Positions 25,437 to 34,815 are shown, numbered from the stretch's first letter. The stretch is DNA of 64,000 bases from Bacteroides fragilis NCTC 9343 (GCF_000025985.1 NC_003228.3:124001-188000); one strand, 5' to 3'. The notes: a model not told the origin generated them from the sequence alone. Made by a program: numbers and translations.

Positions 25437-26249
25437 TTACATCGCAAAGGCATTGAATCCTCCATCCACTACCGCCACTGTACCCGTTACAAAGCTTGCT
25501 GCGTCGCTGATGAGGTATTGAATTGTTCCGCATAACTCTTCGGCACGTCCCATACGCCCGAATGGCGTTTGACGGATTACGTCTTGTCCCCGTTGTGTAT
25601 AGGTGCCGTCCGGATTGGTTAGTAGTGCACGATTCTGTTCTGTCAGGAAGAATCCCGGGGCGATGGCATTTATACGGATTCCTTCACCAAACTTTTTGGC
25701 AATCTCCGTGGCCATAAATGCGGTGAAATTGGAGATCCCGGCCTTGGCAGCGGCATAGCCGGCCACACGCGTCAAAGGGCGGAAAGCAGCCATGGAGGAG
25801 AAATTGACGATAGCGCCCGCTCTTTGCTCCACCATGGGTTTCAGGAATACTTGTGTCGGCAGTATCGTACCGGTCAGGTTCAGATCCAATACTTTCTGGA
25901 ATTCATCTATTTTCAGGTCAAAGATATCGCCTGTAGGTGAGATCGTAGCTCCCGGCATATTGCCTCCTGCCGCATTGAGTAATGCATCTATCCGCCCATA
26001 AGCTTTCAGTATATCCGCCAGGTTCTGTTCAAGTATCTTCCGGTCGAGTACATCGGTTGTCAGAAACAGCGCTTCACCTCCTTGGGTACGAATTGATTCT
26101 ACAATCTTATTACCCACTTCGGTTTTACGTCCGAGGAGAATGACTTTGGCACCTTCTTCTGCCAGGTGGGCTGCAATTGCTTTTCCTAATACTCCCGTTC
26201 CACCGGTAATGACTACTACTTTGTCCTTTACACTAAATAAGTTTGCCAT
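25437..26249 (-). CDS. SDR-family oxidoreductase, probable D-mannonate oxidoreductase
   Basis: 270 residues. Rossmann motif TGGTGVLGKAIA, NAAGG, Ser in NFSSMAAF, catalytic YAAAK, and a C-terminal VTGTVAVVDGGFNAF show a classical short-chain dehydrogenase. Placement just before uxuA points to the fructuronate/mannonate step, done by the unrelated UxuB in E. coli. SDR-type mannonate oxidoreductases next to uxuA are known in other bacteria. The substrate is inferred from context only. Confidence 0.8.
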   Translation of the reverse strand: MANLFSVKDKVVVITGGTGVLGKAIAAHLAEEGAKVILLGRKTEVGNKIVESIRTQGGEALFLTTDVLDRKILEQNLADILKAYGRIDALLNAAGGNMPGATISPTGDIFDLKIDEFQKVLDLNLTGTILPTQVFLKPMVEQRAGAIVNFSSMAAFRPLTRVAGYAAAKAGISNFTAFMATEIAKKFGEGIRINAIAPGFFLTEQNRALLTNPDGTYTQRGQDVIRQTPFGRMGRAEELCGTIQYLISDAASFVTGTVAVVDGGFNAFAM

Positions 26250-26310
26250 ACTATTGCTTTTAAAGGTTAGACTTCTTGTCTTGTGGCTTCGTTATCGCAC
26301 ACGCAGAGCG

Positions 26311-26318
26311 CAAATATA
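26311..26318 (-). promoter_or_regulatory. -7 box of the mannonate operon
   Basis: CAAATATA is TATATTTG on the minus strand, 62 bp before the ATG at 26249. Confidence 0.4.
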
Positions 26319-26377
26319 GCTATAAAGTTGATGGGATGGTTTAAAAAAAGAGGGAAATTCAAGGGGATCGCTCCCTT

Positions 26378-27022
26378 TTATTGAGAATCGGCACATGTTT
26401 TCTGCAGTATCAGCAGGCTTTCCGGTCCCATATTAAACAGAAGGTCGATGATGCTCAGGTTGGGTAGAAAACCGTAGCGGGCTTCGAATACCTGATAGTA
26501 AGGCTGAGGGATAAATTCCGGATCTGTCCGGTGAAAATCTTTCTTGGGATGGATCGCTTCGCGAAAATCGATTTCGTTCGGGGCAAAGTCTGTTTTATAT
26601 TCTTTCGTCCGTTCAATGGCAGGCTGTATATCTATCAGTTCGCAAACCAGTCGGCATAATTCTTCGTTGAAGTCCGTCAGAAATTCATATTTTTTCTCAT
26701 AGAACGGGCGAAAATCATCTTTGTAATATTCAAAAAATGGAGTACTGTTATAGGCCGACTCTATTGCATTCCAGTGTAGATGCCTCCAATTCCCATGATC
26801 CGAAATCCGGATATCTTTCATCGGGCATTTAGGCTCTTCCGGTTTTACGATGGGGATAGAAAGTGCCAGTTCGCCTTCCGGTCCGGCAATGGTACAACGG
26901 TTCCGGTAGGTCTGCTTCATGTAATGGTCGTGTTGTTCGATGAATATTTTATCGTAGTTCAACAATTTGCTGTAGTATTCTACAGGAGCCAGATAGGCAG
27001 AAGAAAGATAGGCAACTTTCAT
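26378..27022 (-). CDS. WbqC-like protein
   Basis: 214 residues. The family pattern is clear: an N-terminal YLSSAYLAPVEYYSKLL, then QTYRNRCTIAGPEGELALSI, then WRHLHWNAIESAYNSTPFFE. WbqC-like proteins occur in O-antigen and capsule clusters and have been proposed to act on nucleotide sugars, but the reaction is not settled. It is the last gene of a minus-strand run after dapB and two signal-peptidase genes (63-bp gap), so it may be co-transcribed. Confidence 0.85.
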   Translation of the reverse strand: MKVAYLSSAYLAPVEYYSKLLNYDKIFIEQHDHYMKQTYRNRCTIAGPEGELALSIPIVKPEEPKCPMKDIRISDHGNWRHLHWNAIESAYNSTPFFEYYKDDFRPFYEKKYEFLTDFNEELCRLVCELIDIQPAIERTKEYKTDFAPNEIDFREAIHPKKDFHRTDPEFIPQPYYQVFEARYGFLPNLSIIDLLFNMGPESLLILQKTCADSQ

Positions 27023-27085
27023 TGGTAATTGATGATTAGTGATTACTTGATTGTTATTATATAATTTGTTATCCGGGGATACGAA

Positions 27086-28021
27086 CTATTTTACCGGTTG
27101 GAAGAATCGTTCCCAGCGGTATCCGCTAAAGATTCCCGTATGGTCTGTTTTTGAGAACCAGATTCGTGAAGCTTTTCCAATGACATGATCCTGCGGTACG
27201 AAACCGAACAGGCGGGAATCGGAAAGATTTACCGAATTATTGGAAGCCATCCAGTAATAATCTTTGGTGAAATAACAATGTTGTGAAGGACGTCCTTCGA
27301 TGTAGAGCGTATCGTTTCGGATCTCCGCCTGTTTACCCTCATGCAGTACCAGCGTGTTTCGTAACAATGTCCGGTTCCACGGATATACCCGGACTGCTTT
27401 TCCTTTACCCGGAACAATAAGTGGTTTAGCTTCTTCCTGTAAGCTTTGTTGTAAAGGCTGTATCCAGCTTTTCCCGTTCATAGCCTGATCGAGCAAATAA
27501 TACTCATAGCGGCTGAAGCTCCGTACATTTTTTCCTTCGTGTTGTCCCATCAGTTCATTAGGGCCAATAGAAAGAATAGAAAGCAATGAATCCAGTTGCT
27601 GTTCCTTGGTTTGCGGATACGTATATAGTTGTTTCCGGTCCGGTCCGAGTTGTGTGCTACGGTCGACCACGTTGAAGAGTGAATCGATAAGTAACGTATC
27701 CCCCGGTACACCGATGCATCGGCTTATATAAATCTCTCTTCGGTCTATAACGGGTTCTTTGATACCCGCAGGGTTATTGAATACGACGATGTCGTCTTTA
27801 TGTATGGGACTTTCTCCCCAGCGGTGGTAGGAGAATAATGACATATAGGGTACACGAAGTCCGTAGCTCCATTTATTTACCAGAATACGTTCACCCTGAA
27901 AAAGGGAATTCTCCATACCCGCCGAAGGTATCAGGCATGAGGTAAAAGCAAAGCCGCGGAGCAACAGTACGATGACCATTGCTCCGGCAAAAGCTATAAT
28001 CCATTTGAGTCCCTTTCCCAT
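27086..28021 (-). CDS. Signal peptidase I paralogue lacking the catalytic dyad
   Basis: 311 residues, one N-terminal membrane segment, then an S26-type fold. Box B reads IPSAGMENSLFQGERILVNK. The nucleophile Ser that precedes Met in active enzymes is Gly35. Box D reads YISRCIGVPGD: the general-base Lys is Ser100. Box E, normally GDNRxxSxDSR, reads ASNNSVNLSDSR. All three active-site boxes have changed while the fold-defining positions remain, and the frame is intact over its whole length. It lies 7 bp after the active lepB. Probably a non-catalytic partner or binding protein; this role is inference. Confidence 0.85.
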   Translation of the reverse strand: MGKGLKWIIAFAGAMVIVLLLRGFAFTSCLIPSAGMENSLFQGERILVNKWSYGLRVPYMSLFSYHRWGESPIHKDDIVVFNNPAGIKEPVIDRREIYISRCIGVPGDTLLIDSLFNVVDRSTQLGPDRKQLYTYPQTKEQQLDSLLSILSIGPNELMGQHEGKNVRSFSRYEYYLLDQAMNGKSWIQPLQQSLQEEAKPLIVPGKGKAVRVYPWNRTLLRNTLVLHEGKQAEIRNDTLYIEGRPSQHCYFTKDYYWMASNNSVNLSDSRLFGFVPQDHVIGKASRIWFSKTDHTGIFSGYRWERFFQPVK

Positions 28022-28028
28022 TGATTAC

Positions 28029-29513
28029 TCAGTCTACCCACTTAAAGATGCGGTTCCAGCGGATTTTACCATCGAACCAGTTACGGTCTTTATCTAATGA
28101 TAACCATACGACGATCGGTTTACCTACTACGTGATCTTCCGGTACGAATCCCCAATAGCGAGAGTCGGCGGAATTATGACGGTTATCGCCCATCATCCAA
28201 TAATAATCCATCTGGAAAGTGTATTGGTTTGTCTTCACACCGTTGATGTAGATTCCGTCTTCTTTCTGTTCCAGTTTATTGCCTTCATAAGCAGTGATAC
28301 ACCGTTCATAAATGGGCAGATTGTCCGGGGTCAGTGTGATGGTGGCACCCTTTGCCGGAATCCAGATAGGGCCGTAGTCACTACGATTCCAATGGGTATT
28401 TAAATTCAGGGGATACACTTCTCCGGAGTATTCTTCCGGTTCTATTACAATCTTACCGACTAATTTTTTGTTACCGGATAGAGTGTCATACATCTTCTTC
28501 GTTAACGGAAGATGATAAACAGGATTCAGTCCACCTTGGGCATTTCGTCCGTCCAATCCCAGCTCAATCAGTCCCTCTTCATAGCCTGCTCCTTCGGGAG
28601 TTAGTCTTTGGTCGGCTTTGCTGATACCCAGTTCGCGGAACATTTCTTCCGTGATGTACGGGCCGGTAGTTTGCACAAAATAGTTGAATTGCAAGTTTTC
28701 CGGGTTTTCAATGGCCTTGCCATCAATCATAACCTGACCGTTGATAATCTGGAGTGTATCTCCCGGAAGTCCTACACAACGTTTTACATAGTTCTCCCGG
28801 CGGTCTACCGGACGGGTAACAACTTTACCATATCGTTGAGGGTTTGACAGTATCTCTTTCCGACCGGCATTATAGTATAAATCATACACTGTCTTCTGCT
28901 GCTCCCGAGTCAGGCTGTCCATGTCGATCGGGTTCGGGTAAATCTGCTTTCCGATGTTGTACGCCAATGTATAAAAGTCTGCATCCTGGAAATTCAGTGC
29001 GACGGTATCTCCCGCAGGGAAGTTAAACACTACGATGTCATTCAGTTTCACTTTACCGAATCCGGGTACACGTTTGTATTTCCATTGCGGCCATTCAATA
29101 TAGGATTTAGTATTCAGAATCGGCAATGTATGTTGTGCCAAGGGCATTGATAGCGGTGTGTTCGGCACACGGGGGCCGTAACTCATTTTGCTCACGTAGA
29201 GGAAGTCTCCAACCAGCAGCGATTTTTCCAGTGACGATGATGGGATCTGATAATTCTGAAAAACATAGATGTTTACGAAATATACTGCTACCAAAGCGAA
29301 AACGATGGCATCTACCCAACTCATCACACTACGGACCGTCGGGTTTTTAGATTTCTTCCAGAACGACCAGGGAATCTTTTTGGTGATGTAGATGTCGAAG
29401 ATGAAAGGAACTACGATCAGTCCCCACCAGCTTTTCACCCAAATCAGGAATATCAGATACAAAAGAATGGCAATGGAACACTTTATCCATTGAGTACGTG
29501 TTGCTTTTCTCAT
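28029..29513 (-). CDS. lepB: Signal peptidase I (active form)
   Basis: 494 residues, longer than the E. coli enzyme because of an insertion between boxes C and D. Hydrophobic segments near residues 11-45 and 68-87 anchor it in the inner membrane. Catalytic Ser94 in IPSSSLEKSLLVGDF and Lys244 in RRENYVKRCVGLPGD are both present, and box E is MMGDNRHNSADSRYWG. It cleaves signal peptides from exported proteins. The gene begins 4 bp after dapB and is followed 7 bp later by the inactive paralogue. Confidence 0.95.
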   Translation of the reverse strand: MRKATRTQWIKCSIAILLYLIFLIWVKSWWGLIVVPFIFDIYITKKIPWSFWKKSKNPTVRSVMSWVDAIVFALVAVYFVNIYVFQNYQIPSSSLEKSLLVGDFLYVSKMSYGPRVPNTPLSMPLAQHTLPILNTKSYIEWPQWKYKRVPGFGKVKLNDIVVFNFPAGDTVALNFQDADFYTLAYNIGKQIYPNPIDMDSLTREQQKTVYDLYYNAGRKEILSNPQRYGKVVTRPVDRRENYVKRCVGLPGDTLQIINGQVMIDGKAIENPENLQFNYFVQTTGPYITEEMFRELGISKADQRLTPEGAGYEEGLIELGLDGRNAQGGLNPVYHLPLTKKMYDTLSGNKKLVGKIVIEPEEYSGEVYPLNLNTHWNRSDYGPIWIPAKGATITLTPDNLPIYERCITAYEGNKLEQKEDGIYINGVKTNQYTFQMDYYWMMGDNRHNSADSRYWGFVPEDHVVGKPIVVWLSLDKDRNWFDGKIRWNRIFKWVD

Positions 29514-29517
29514 GATG

Positions 29518-30246
29518 TTAATCTTTTAAGAATGGGAATAAATCACTCATACCCAGATAGCCTTCATGGGCTGCTGTATACTCAGCCGCCAATACGGCTC
29601 CCAATGCGAAACCTCCCCGGTTTTTGGCATCGTGGGTGATGGAGATACTGTCTGCTTCGGAGTCATAGCGGATGGTATGGATACCGAATACTTCTCCTTC
29701 GCGAATAGAGTGGATCGGCAATTCATTGGTTGCATGTGCTTCCTCTTTTACCCAGACGCTTTTGCGTTTCATATTTTCAAGGATTCCTTCTGCCAGTGTG
29801 ATCGCTGTTCCGCTTGGTGCATCGAGCTTGTGTACGTGGTGGGTTTCGCTCATGGTTACGTCATAGGCGGGGAATTGGTTCATTATCTTAGCCAGATACT
29901 TGTTGACAGCCGAGAAGATAGTTACTCCCAAACTGAAATTAGATGACCAGAATAAGGTCTTTCCACCTTTGTTACACAGTTCTTTTACTTCGTCACCGTG
30001 CTCTGCCATCCATCCGGTACTGCCCGAAACCAACTTTACACCTGCTTTGAAAGCTTTCATATAATTGCTGTAGGCTACCATGGGATTAGTGAATTCAATG
30101 GCCACATCTGCCGATTTGAACGCTTCGGATTCGAAATCATCCTGGTTGTTGATGTCGATAATGCTGACAATTTCGTGTCCGCGACTGAGGGCAACCTTTT
30201 CGATTTCTTTGCCCATTTTTCCGTAACCTATTAATGCTATTTTCAT
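29518..30246 (-). CDS. dapB: 4-hydroxy-tetrahydrodipicolinate reductase
   Basis: 242 residues, normal for the short DapB form. Nucleotide-binding GYGKMGKEI at the N-terminus, SGSTGW loop, and the catalytic and substrate segment ETHHVHKLDAPSGTA (the His pair and the Lys of the HHxxKxDxPSGTA motif). It makes tetrahydrodipicolinate for lysine and diaminopimelate synthesis. First gene of the dapB-lepB-lepB paralogue-wbqC run, with its own -7 box 44 bp upstream. Confidence 0.96.
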   Translation of the reverse strand: MKIALIGYGKMGKEIEKVALSRGHEIVSIIDINNQDDFESEAFKSADVAIEFTNPMVAYSNYMKAFKAGVKLVSGSTGWMAEHGDEVKELCNKGGKTLFWSSNFSLGVTIFSAVNKYLAKIMNQFPAYDVTMSETHHVHKLDAPSGTAITLAEGILENMKRKSVWVKEEAHATNELPIHSIREGEVFGIHTIRYDSEADSISITHDAKNRGGFALGAVLAAEYTAAHEGYLGMSDLFPFLKD

Positions 30247-30289
30247 TGTTTTACTGACTTTATAGACTTTATATCCAAAATATTAGTCG

Positions 30290-30297
30290 CAAAGATA
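30290..30297 (-). promoter_or_regulatory. -7 box of the dapB operon
   Basis: CAAAGATA (TATCTTTG on minus). It lies back to back with the plus-strand box at 30308-30315, so the two divergent promoters share the same DNA. Confidence 0.5.
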
Positions 30298-30307
30298 AGA
30301 TTTTTAT

Positions 30308-30315
30308 TACATTTG
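30308..30315 (+). promoter_or_regulatory. -7 box of the DUF2851 gene
   Basis: TACATTTG, 27 bp before ATG 30342. It supports ATG 30342 over the TTG at 30333. Confidence 0.45.
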
Positions 30316-30341
30316 TCGAGCACATTAACGTCTTGTTAACA

Positions 30342-31610
30342 ATGGAACAACTCCTGCACTATGTGTGGAAACACAAAATCTTCCCTCTCCATGAACTGCA
30401 AACAACCACCGGGCTGCCTGTTGAAGTGATTGATACCGGATTGCCGAATTCTGATTCCGGCCCCGATTTTTTTAATGCCAAACTAAAAATCGGTGGTACG
30501 CTTTGGGTAGGTAATGTCGAAATACATACTGCTTCTTCTGATTGGTTTCGTCACGGACATGACCGTGACATAGCGTATGACTCAGTGATTCTGCACATTG
30601 TCACAGAGATCGATTGCGAGATATATCGTTCCAATGGGGAACCGGTTCCGCAACTCCGGTTACCTTGCCCCGAACAGGTGAAAGAGCATTATGATGAGCT
30701 TTGCCGGGCAGATATACACCCGCCTTGCTATTCCATTCTGGAAACCCTTCCTAAATTAACGATTCACTCCTGGCTGACCGCTTTACAGACAGAGCGCTTT
30801 GATCAGAAGAACCGAACCATAACTCGGCGACTCCAACGTTGCAATCAGCATTGGGAAGATGCTTTTTTCATCACGTTGGCACGTAATTTCGGATTCGGGC
30901 TGAATGGAGATGCTTTTGAGACTTGGGCAAATCTGCTCTCGTTTCGTGCCATTGATAAGCATCGTGACGATCTGACACAGGTGGAAGCTTTCTTCTTCGG
31001 ACAAGCCGGTTTGTTGGAGGGAGAATCCGCCGACGATTATTTCAGTTGGATGCAGAAAGAATTCCGTTATTTGCAACACAAGTTTGAACTTCCTCCGGTG
31101 ATGAATCCCTCTTTGTGGCGTTTCCTCCGTCTTCGTCCGGGTAACTTTCCCCATGTGAGACTGGCACAATTAGCTTCACTTTATTACAGAGAACGCTCTT
31201 TGTTTTCACGGGTCATGGAAGCGGAGACTCTGAAAGATCTGAAACATATTTTTGCCGGTCACACTTCTGCTTATTGGGAAGAACATTTCATGTTTGGCAA
31301 ATCCTCCCCACGGAGAGAGAAAAGTATTGGTGCCGGTGCAAAGGAGCTGATCATTATCAATACGGTCATTCCTTTTCTGTATGCATATGGCCTGCATAAA
31401 GCCGACGAACGGCTGTGTGAGCGTGCGGCCTCATTACTTGAAGAACTGAAAGCTGAAAATAATTATGTTACCCGTATGTGGAGCGGAGCCGGCATTCCGG
31501 TTCAGACAGCGGCAGATAGCCAGGCGTTGTTACAATTGCAGAAAGAATATTGCGATAAGAAGAAGTGTCTTTATTGCCGTTTCGGCTATGAGTATCTGAG
31601 ACATAAATAA
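30342..31610 (+). CDS. DUF2851 family protein
   Basis: 422 residues. The N-terminal block (NSDSGPDFFNAKLKIGGTLW, then VGNVEIHTASSDW) is the DUF2851 signature found across Bacteroidetes. It resembles a nuclease-like core (D, E and H residues in GPDFFNAK and GNVEIH), but no activity is established to my knowledge. The C-terminus ends with a Cys pair, KKCLYCRFGYEYL. No signal peptide. Monocistronic, divergent from dapB. Confidence 0.85.
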   Translation: MEQLLHYVWKHKIFPLHELQTTTGLPVEVIDTGLPNSDSGPDFFNAKLKIGGTLWVGNVEIHTASSDWFRHGHDRDIAYDSVILHIVTEIDCEIYRSNGEPVPQLRLPCPEQVKEHYDELCRADIHPPCYSILETLPKLTIHSWLTALQTERFDQKNRTITRRLQRCNQHWEDAFFITLARNFGFGLNGDAFETWANLLSFRAIDKHRDDLTQVEAFFFGQAGLLEGESADDYFSWMQKEFRYLQHKFELPPVMNPSLWRFLRLRPGNFPHVRLAQLASLYYRERSLFSRVMEAETLKDLKHIFAGHTSAYWEEHFMFGKSSPRREKSIGAGAKELIIINTVIPFLYAYGLHKADERLCERAASLLEELKAENNYVTRMWSGAGIPVQTAADSQALLQLQKEYCDKKKCLYCRFGYEYLRHK

Positions 31611-31625
31611 TTCTGTCCCTCCGAG

Positions 31626-31654
31626 TTGGATATTAGGAAGATATATTATCTTTG
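31626..31654 (+). promoter_or_regulatory. Promoter of the DUF4348-like lipoprotein gene
   Basis: TTG at 31626-31628, an 18-nt spacer, then TATCTTTG at 31647-31654. ATG 31702 is 47 bp further on. Confidence 0.5.
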
Positions 31655-31701
31655 CCCGCTGAAAATGCGGGGTGAGATTCCCCGTTCTAAATCCATTCGT
31701 T

Positions 31702-32262
31702 ATGAAAGTGAAAAGATTTGTGCTTTGTCTGTTTATGCTTACCCTGATAGGGGGTATTTGCTTTATTTCCTGTGGAAATACTTCGAAAGCGAAGGCAGAG
31801 AGTGATGTTGCTGCGGAGACGGCTGAGGAGACCTTCCAGTCGTTTCTGAAGAAATTCACCTCAAGTGCTTCTTTCCAGTATACCCGTGTCAAGTTTCCGT
31901 TGAAAACTCCCATCACCTTGATGACGGACGATGGGAATAGTGAAAAGACCTTCCCCTTTACTCAGGAAAAATGGCCGTTGCTGGATGCCGAGACTCTGAA
32001 AGAGGAACGCATCACTCAGGAAGAAGGAGGAATTTATGTTTCTAAGTTTACGGTAAACGAACCGACACATAAAGAGTTTGAAGCCGGATATGAAGAGTCG
32101 GAAGTAGATCTTCGTGTGATCTTCGACTTGATTGATGGTAAGTGGTACGTGACCGATTGCTATACCGGATGGTATGGATACGACCTTCCGATTGACGATC
32201 TGAACGAAACTGTGAAACAAGTGAAAGAAGAAAACGACACTTTCAAAGAATTGCATCCGTAG
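31702..32262 (+). CDS. Lipoprotein, DUF4348-like
   Basis: 186 residues. MKVKRFVLCLFMLTLIGG is followed by ICFISC, a lipoprotein signal with Cys as the acylated residue. The mature part begins with an Ala/Glu-rich spacer and then the pattern FQSFLKKFTSSASFQYTRVK, FPL, and a C-terminal DGKWYVTDCYTG, which I associate with DUF4348 of Bacteroides; that name is a by-eye match. Function unknown. ATG 31702 is chosen over an upstream start (31672) because it gives a proper lipoprotein signal. Confidence 0.7.
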   Translation: MKVKRFVLCLFMLTLIGGICFISCGNTSKAKAESDVAAETAEETFQSFLKKFTSSASFQYTRVKFPLKTPITLMTDDGNSEKTFPFTQEKWPLLDAETLKEERITQEEGGIYVSKFTVNEPTHKEFEAGYEESEVDLRVIFDLIDGKWYVTDCYTGWYGYDLPIDDLNETVKQVKEENDTFKELHP

Positions 32263-32278
32263 GAACGTAAAAAACGGT

Positions 32279-32312
32279 GGGAGAGAAGGGCTAAGAGGGC
32301 TCTCCCTTTTTT
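32279..32312 (+). terminator. Intrinsic terminator of the lipoprotein gene
   Basis: GGGAGAG (32279-32285) pairs with CTCTCCC (32300-32306), followed by TTTTTT. Confidence 0.75.
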
Positions 32313-32361
32313 CGGATACCGGTGCGTCAATTTAAGAGGGATGTATCAAAATTCGTATTTG

Positions 32362-32439
32362 CCACAGAGTAACACAGATAACTATCATTAGTTATTAATG
32401 GATGAGGCTCACTCAGTGAAACTCTGTGTTACTCTGTGG
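32362..32439. repeat. CACAGAG-type palindromic element, copy 2
   Basis: CCACAGAGTAACACAGA (32362-32378) is exactly complementary to 32423-32439. The 44-nt loop holds a second small hairpin (TAACTA/TAGTTA). It lies between the convergent lipoprotein and dihydrouridine synthase genes. Confidence 0.6.
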
Positions 32440-32455
32440 TGAATTACATTTTTTA

Positions 32456-33388
32456 TCAAAATGCCGAACGGACGGCAATGTTGTATTTGGCAAGCGTAGT
32501 GCTTTTATGGATAGCTTTCCAGCTCTTTCGGTCTATTTGTGGGGCCAGATACTCCCAGAACGTTTTCATCTTAGTCACCAGTTGTGCTTCGCCACCTTGT
32601 ATCTGTGTCTCATAGTGTTGGAAAACGGCTGTGTGCAGTGCTCTCAACTTTTCTCTCCATTCTTCAGGCATAAGTTTCCTGCCTTCTTTATATTCCCAAC
32701 CCAATGCAGGGTTTGCCAATAATCCGCGGCCGATCATCACTCCGGTAAGTTTCGGAAACTTTTCGGTGATGCACCGGATGTCTTCTATGGTCAGGATGTC
32801 TCCGTTGTAGATAACAGGATGTCTGCATGCTTCGTAGAAAGCTGTAAAGCCCTCCATATTTACTTCTCCTTTGTATTGCTGGATACCTAAGCGGGGGTGA
32901 ACGATAATCTCGGTCAGCGGAGCCGCATTCAATAGAGGCAACAGGGTCAAACATTCATCCGGCTTTTTCCATCCCAAGCGCATTTTTACTGAGAAGCTCA
33001 CATCGGGATACTGTTCGATCTGTTTGAGTAATGTTTCCACTTTATCAGGGTGGGGCAGCATGCCCGATCCACATTGCCGTTTTGCCAACATCGGGAAAGG
33101 GCAACCGAGGTTAATGTCCATCTCCCGATAGCCTTGTTCGATGAAAAGGGCGATTATTCGCTCTGTTTTGTCCATCTCGGAGGCTATAAGTTGTGGAATG
33201 AGGTGAGGAACCCGGTTGTTTTCGGGAAGAATATCCCGTACATCCTTATGGCGGAATTCTCCCCGATCTATTCGTACGAAAGGAGTATGATAGACATCCA
33301 CACCGCCGAAAACGGCGGCATGGGCATTGCGATAGGCTGCTTCGGTATAACCTTGCAGCGGAGCGAGGTGGATAGGTAATGTATTCAT
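32456..33388 (-). CDS. tRNA-dihydrouridine synthase
   Basis: 310 residues. The Dus pattern is clear: APLQGYTEAAYR (FMN site), MDINLGCPFPMLAKRQCGSG (with the catalytic Cys that follows KRQ), KMRLGW, IVHPR and VMIGRGLLANP. It reduces uridine in the tRNA D-loop using FMN and NADPH. It follows the barrel-protein gene by 6 bp on the minus strand and is probably expressed with it, an unexpected pairing of functions. Confidence 0.92.
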   Translation of the reverse strand: MNTLPIHLAPLQGYTEAAYRNAHAAVFGGVDVYHTPFVRIDRGEFRHKDVRDILPENNRVPHLIPQLIASEMDKTERIIALFIEQGYREMDINLGCPFPMLAKRQCGSGMLPHPDKVETLLKQIEQYPDVSFSVKMRLGWKKPDECLTLLPLLNAAPLTEIIVHPRLGIQQYKGEVNMEGFTAFYEACRHPVIYNGDILTIEDIRCITEKFPKLTGVMIGRGLLANPALGWEYKEGRKLMPEEWREKLRALHTAVFQHYETQIQGGEAQLVTKMKTFWEYLAPQIDRKSWKAIHKSTTLAKYNIAVRSAF

Positions 33389-33394
33389 CTGTTT

Positions 33395-34615
33395 TTAGAA
33401 CATAAACATGGCTACACCTACGATGCGGTTGTTACCAACGGAGTGTGTATCGATGATTTTACCGTTTTTAAGATACAGTGAGCCATAAGCGGCGGAAGTA
33501 TAGGTATATTCCACTCCAAACTTCCAGTGGTTGACATTATAGGTCAGTTCAGCACCGGCTGTCACCACTTGGTCCACATTGGTTCCTGTTCCGTATACTT
33601 GATTGGATGCCAGGGCATCGCTTGTTCCCATATTCTTGACATATCCCAGGAAGATACCCGGTTTCCATTTCTGTCCGTATACTACGTTCAGCCATGAACT
33701 GGATACCCGGATCGGTGTATACTTTTGTTCTCCGGTCCGATTATCGATGGATTTGATTCCGAATCCTCCCAGCATGGAGGTTTGTGTCAGGTTGGAGCCT
33801 AATACGGTTTTAGCACCTACAAACCAATCTTTATTGCTATACTTCACATGACCTTCGTAAGACAGGGTGGTGATGCGCTCGTTCACTTTATAGACTTGGT
33901 CCTCTACTTTAGACTCTGTACGAGGCTTCAGAGAGAGCAGTTCGATTCCTGCTCCGGCTATCCATCCATTGGCTTTATAGTCGAGTCCCAGATAGAACTC
34001 AGGAACACAACTGTTCTTTATATAAGTCTGACTTTTACCGACAATACCTTGTGACAGATACTGTGATTGCCAGATAGCTGCTCCCGTCAGTTGGAACCCT
34101 TTGTGTGTATAGCGGTAACGAATTTGTGGAGCACGGCTGAACGGTTGGAAAGGTGCTCCGACCGAAAGATTCAGGATTTGAGGTGATACGTCACCGAAGA
34201 GCGGATGCCAGGTTTGTCCGAGCAAAAGAGCCGAACGTCCCCAATCCAGGTTCAGGTAAGCATGACGCAAGCGTATAGTAGAGTAAGAAGTACCTGAACC
34301 GCGGAAGTCTGCTTCCACTTTGGCGGAAGTCATGGCGCGTCCCAGTTTAGGTCCCTTTACATCCAATCCCAGGCGGGTATATAGGGTGTAAAAGCTACCG
34401 TTGGCAGTTGCATTTAAATCTCTGCCATTGCTATCGAATACTTCGTCTTTGGGGTACATGTAAAACAATCCGTCTACTGTCTCTTCGTTGGCACGACTGT
34501 TGTAATAAAGGTCTGTGCGAATCTGTCCGTAAAACTTATAACTAAAGTCCTTTTTTTGAGCAAAACTGCTTATTGCCATTATCAGGCAAGCAGATAAAAT
34601 CAGATGCTTCTTCAT
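33395..34615 (-). CDS. Outer-membrane beta-barrel (porin-like) protein
   Basis: 406 residues. Signal peptide MKKHLILSACLIMAISSFAQ. The mature part alternates short beta strands with aromatic girdles (FSYKFYGQIRTDLYYNSR, RLRHAYLNLDWGRSALLLGQ, YEGHVKYSNKDWFVGAKT) and ends in Phe (AMFMF), as expected for a BAM-assembled barrel. The size and strand count suit a 16-18-stranded porin. The family name and substrate are not certain. A -7 box lies 86 bp upstream (34701-34708). Confidence 0.75.
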   Translation of the reverse strand: MKKHLILSACLIMAISSFAQKKDFSYKFYGQIRTDLYYNSRANEETVDGLFYMYPKDEVFDSNGRDLNATANGSFYTLYTRLGLDVKGPKLGRAMTSAKVEADFRGSGTSYSTIRLRHAYLNLDWGRSALLLGQTWHPLFGDVSPQILNLSVGAPFQPFSRAPQIRYRYTHKGFQLTGAAIWQSQYLSQGIVGKSQTYIKNSCVPEFYLGLDYKANGWIAGAGIELLSLKPRTESKVEDQVYKVNERITTLSYEGHVKYSNKDWFVGAKTVLGSNLTQTSMLGGFGIKSIDNRTGEQKYTPIRVSSSWLNVVYGQKWKPGIFLGYVKNMGTSDALASNQVYGTGTNVDQVVTAGAELTYNVNHWKFGVEYTYTSAAYGSLYLKNGKIIDTHSVGNNRIVGVAMFMF

Positions 34616-34700
34616 TTTTTGTGTTATTTGTTAGATACATTAGGGATTTACCCGTTGAAGTTATTATCTTAAATCAATGCAAAGTGGTTGTTTCACGCTG

Positions 34701-34708
34701 CAAAGGTA
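34701..34708 (-). promoter_or_regulatory. -7 box of the porin-like/dus operon
   Basis: CAAAGGTA (TACCTTTG on minus), 86 bp before ATG 34615. Confidence 0.4.
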
Positions 34709-34815
34709 AGGAAATCATCTGACTGACCATAAAAAAGGAGATCCGAAAGTAAACGTTTTCGGGAAAGGTTGTAAAATAGCATCGGATGGAGAACGGAATA
34801 CTGAAATAAAGTATA

